From assembly GCA_030592355.1 (NCBI GenBank), contig JAUVJE010000133.1, positions 1 through 6,752 of the forward strand: a stretch of 6,752 bases of DNA, written 5' to 3'. This DNA is from Clostridia bacterium (lineage in GTDB: Bacteria > Bacillota > Clostridia > DUPQ01). Positions 6,165 to 6,752 of this stretch are shown here, in pieces; the first letter of the stretch is position 1; the number at the start of each line of letters is the position of its first letter. The notes beneath the pieces are model-generated. The model was given only the letters and a program-made list of their open reading frames with translations. It was not told the origin of the DNA and made no database searches. Made by a program: the position numbers and the translations under genes.

Positions 6165-6752
6165 TTACTTGTCGGCAGGTTCTCTGTCCATATACAATAT
6201 CATCTCTCCGCCTTTGATAATATCACTATGCTTTATTAAATAACCATTAACCTTTTTTCCGTTTAACTTCACTGCCTTTATATATAAATTTTCAGAAGAA
6301 TTGTTTTTCATAATCATTTTAAATTCTTTTCCGTTGTAGTATTTATCACTGAGATTTATAGTAACTTCGCTGAATATCGGCGATCCTAGTTCGTATGCCG
6401 GGTTTTCATATGCGCCACCTTTTATATCAAACAGTCCAAGAGCGAGCAACAGGCTTGTTCCGGCAGACAACCCACAGTCGTCATCTTCGCAGAATCCTAA
6501 TTTACCAGTATTTGAAAACAAGGAATCCTTCACCTTCCTGCTCCATTTTTGAGTGAGCCCGGCTTCTCCTGCATGACTAAAAAGAGCTGCATGAAATCGA
6601 GTGTTTTCGTTTCCGTAGTTTATATGCGCCTTGTCCCTCCTGAGTTCCGGTTTACCCGCATAATAATTCATTTCACCGGCCATCTTAAAGGCATATTCAA
6701 GTTTGTTTATAAATGCTTTTTGTCCGCCCATTAATTTTATTAGTCCGGGAAT
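6165..6752 (-). CDS. GH92-type alpha-mannosidase-like protein, C-terminal part (5' end beyond the window)
   Basis: The reading frame stays open to the window edge, with seven codons before the first visible Met reading IPGLIKL, so this is the last 195 residues of a longer gene. Features of the GH92 C-terminal region are present (numbered from the window edge): LMGGQKAF (7-14), a GNEN..FH segment (47-54) matching the family's GNEPS.H, HAGE and TQKW nearby, EDDDCG (89-94) at the place of the catalytic Asp-Asp motif, and ALGLFDIKGG (104-113). YELGSPIF (120-127), NNSSEN (150-155) and KGGEMI (180-185) follow. GH92 enzymes are calcium-dependent exo-alpha-mannosidases trimming N-glycan or mannan side chains. 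The motif is divergent: the usual SAWY after the aspartates is SAGT, with one residue fewer between. Substrate or activity may therefore differ. The gene leads directly into the isomerase gene. Location (secreted or cytosolic) cannot be judged without the N-terminus. Confidence 0.85.
   Translation of the reverse strand: MPGLIKLMGGQKAFINKLEYAFKMAGEMNYYAGKPELRRDKAHINYGNENTRFHAALFSHAGEAGLTQKWSRKVKDSLFSNTGKLGFCEDDDCGLSAGTSLLLALGLFDIKGGAYENPAYELGSPIFSEVTINLSDKYYNGKEFKMIMKNNSSENLYIKAVKLNGKKVNGYLIKHSDIIKGGEMILYMDREPADK

Overview
The window looks like chromosomal DNA from a low-GC Gram-positive bacterium, most likely a carbohydrate-degrading Clostridia-type Firmicute. This rests on AT-rich codon use, strong purine-rich ribosome binding sites, an M23 wall peptidase, and glycan-degrading genes of the kind found in these bacteria. 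The exact genus cannot be read from the sequence.

Layout. (1) Positions 1-3306, plus strand: a two-gene unit. The first gene is a zinc M23 (LytM-type) peptidase whose 5' end probably lies outside the window. Fourteen bases later comes a cytosolic, glycoside-hydrolase-like TIM-barrel protein with an N-terminal hexosaminidase/alpha-glucuronidase-type domain. A perfect 14-bp hairpin overlaps its stop codon. (2) Positions 3357-5207, minus strand: a two-gene type IV (AbiE-like) toxin-antitoxin module. It has a 334-aa winged-helix regulator/antitoxin, an AbiEii-family nucleotidyltransferase toxin that overlaps it by one base, and a well-formed promoter. That promoter is embedded in four regularly phased GTAAC half-sites, which look like an autoregulatory operator. 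(3) Positions 5264-6752, minus strand: the 3' end of a carbohydrate operon. It holds the C-terminal part of a GH92-type alpha-mannosidase-like protein, followed 7-25 bases later by a sugar phosphate isomerase/epimerase-type TIM-barrel enzyme.

How it fits together. The flanking genes are ordinary glycan and cell-wall functions, arranged convergently. The toxin-antitoxin module sits between them as a self-contained, visibly AT-richer cassette with its own promoter and operator. It has no obvious functional link to the sugar genes and is probably a defence or stabilisation module acquired at this junction. I see no tRNA, rRNA, CRISPR array, transposase or complete insertion sequence. The best candidate for a less-described system is the regulator/nucleotidyltransferase pair with its phased operator. 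It belongs to a recognisable broad family, but its antitoxin is larger and built differently from the classical AbiEi.
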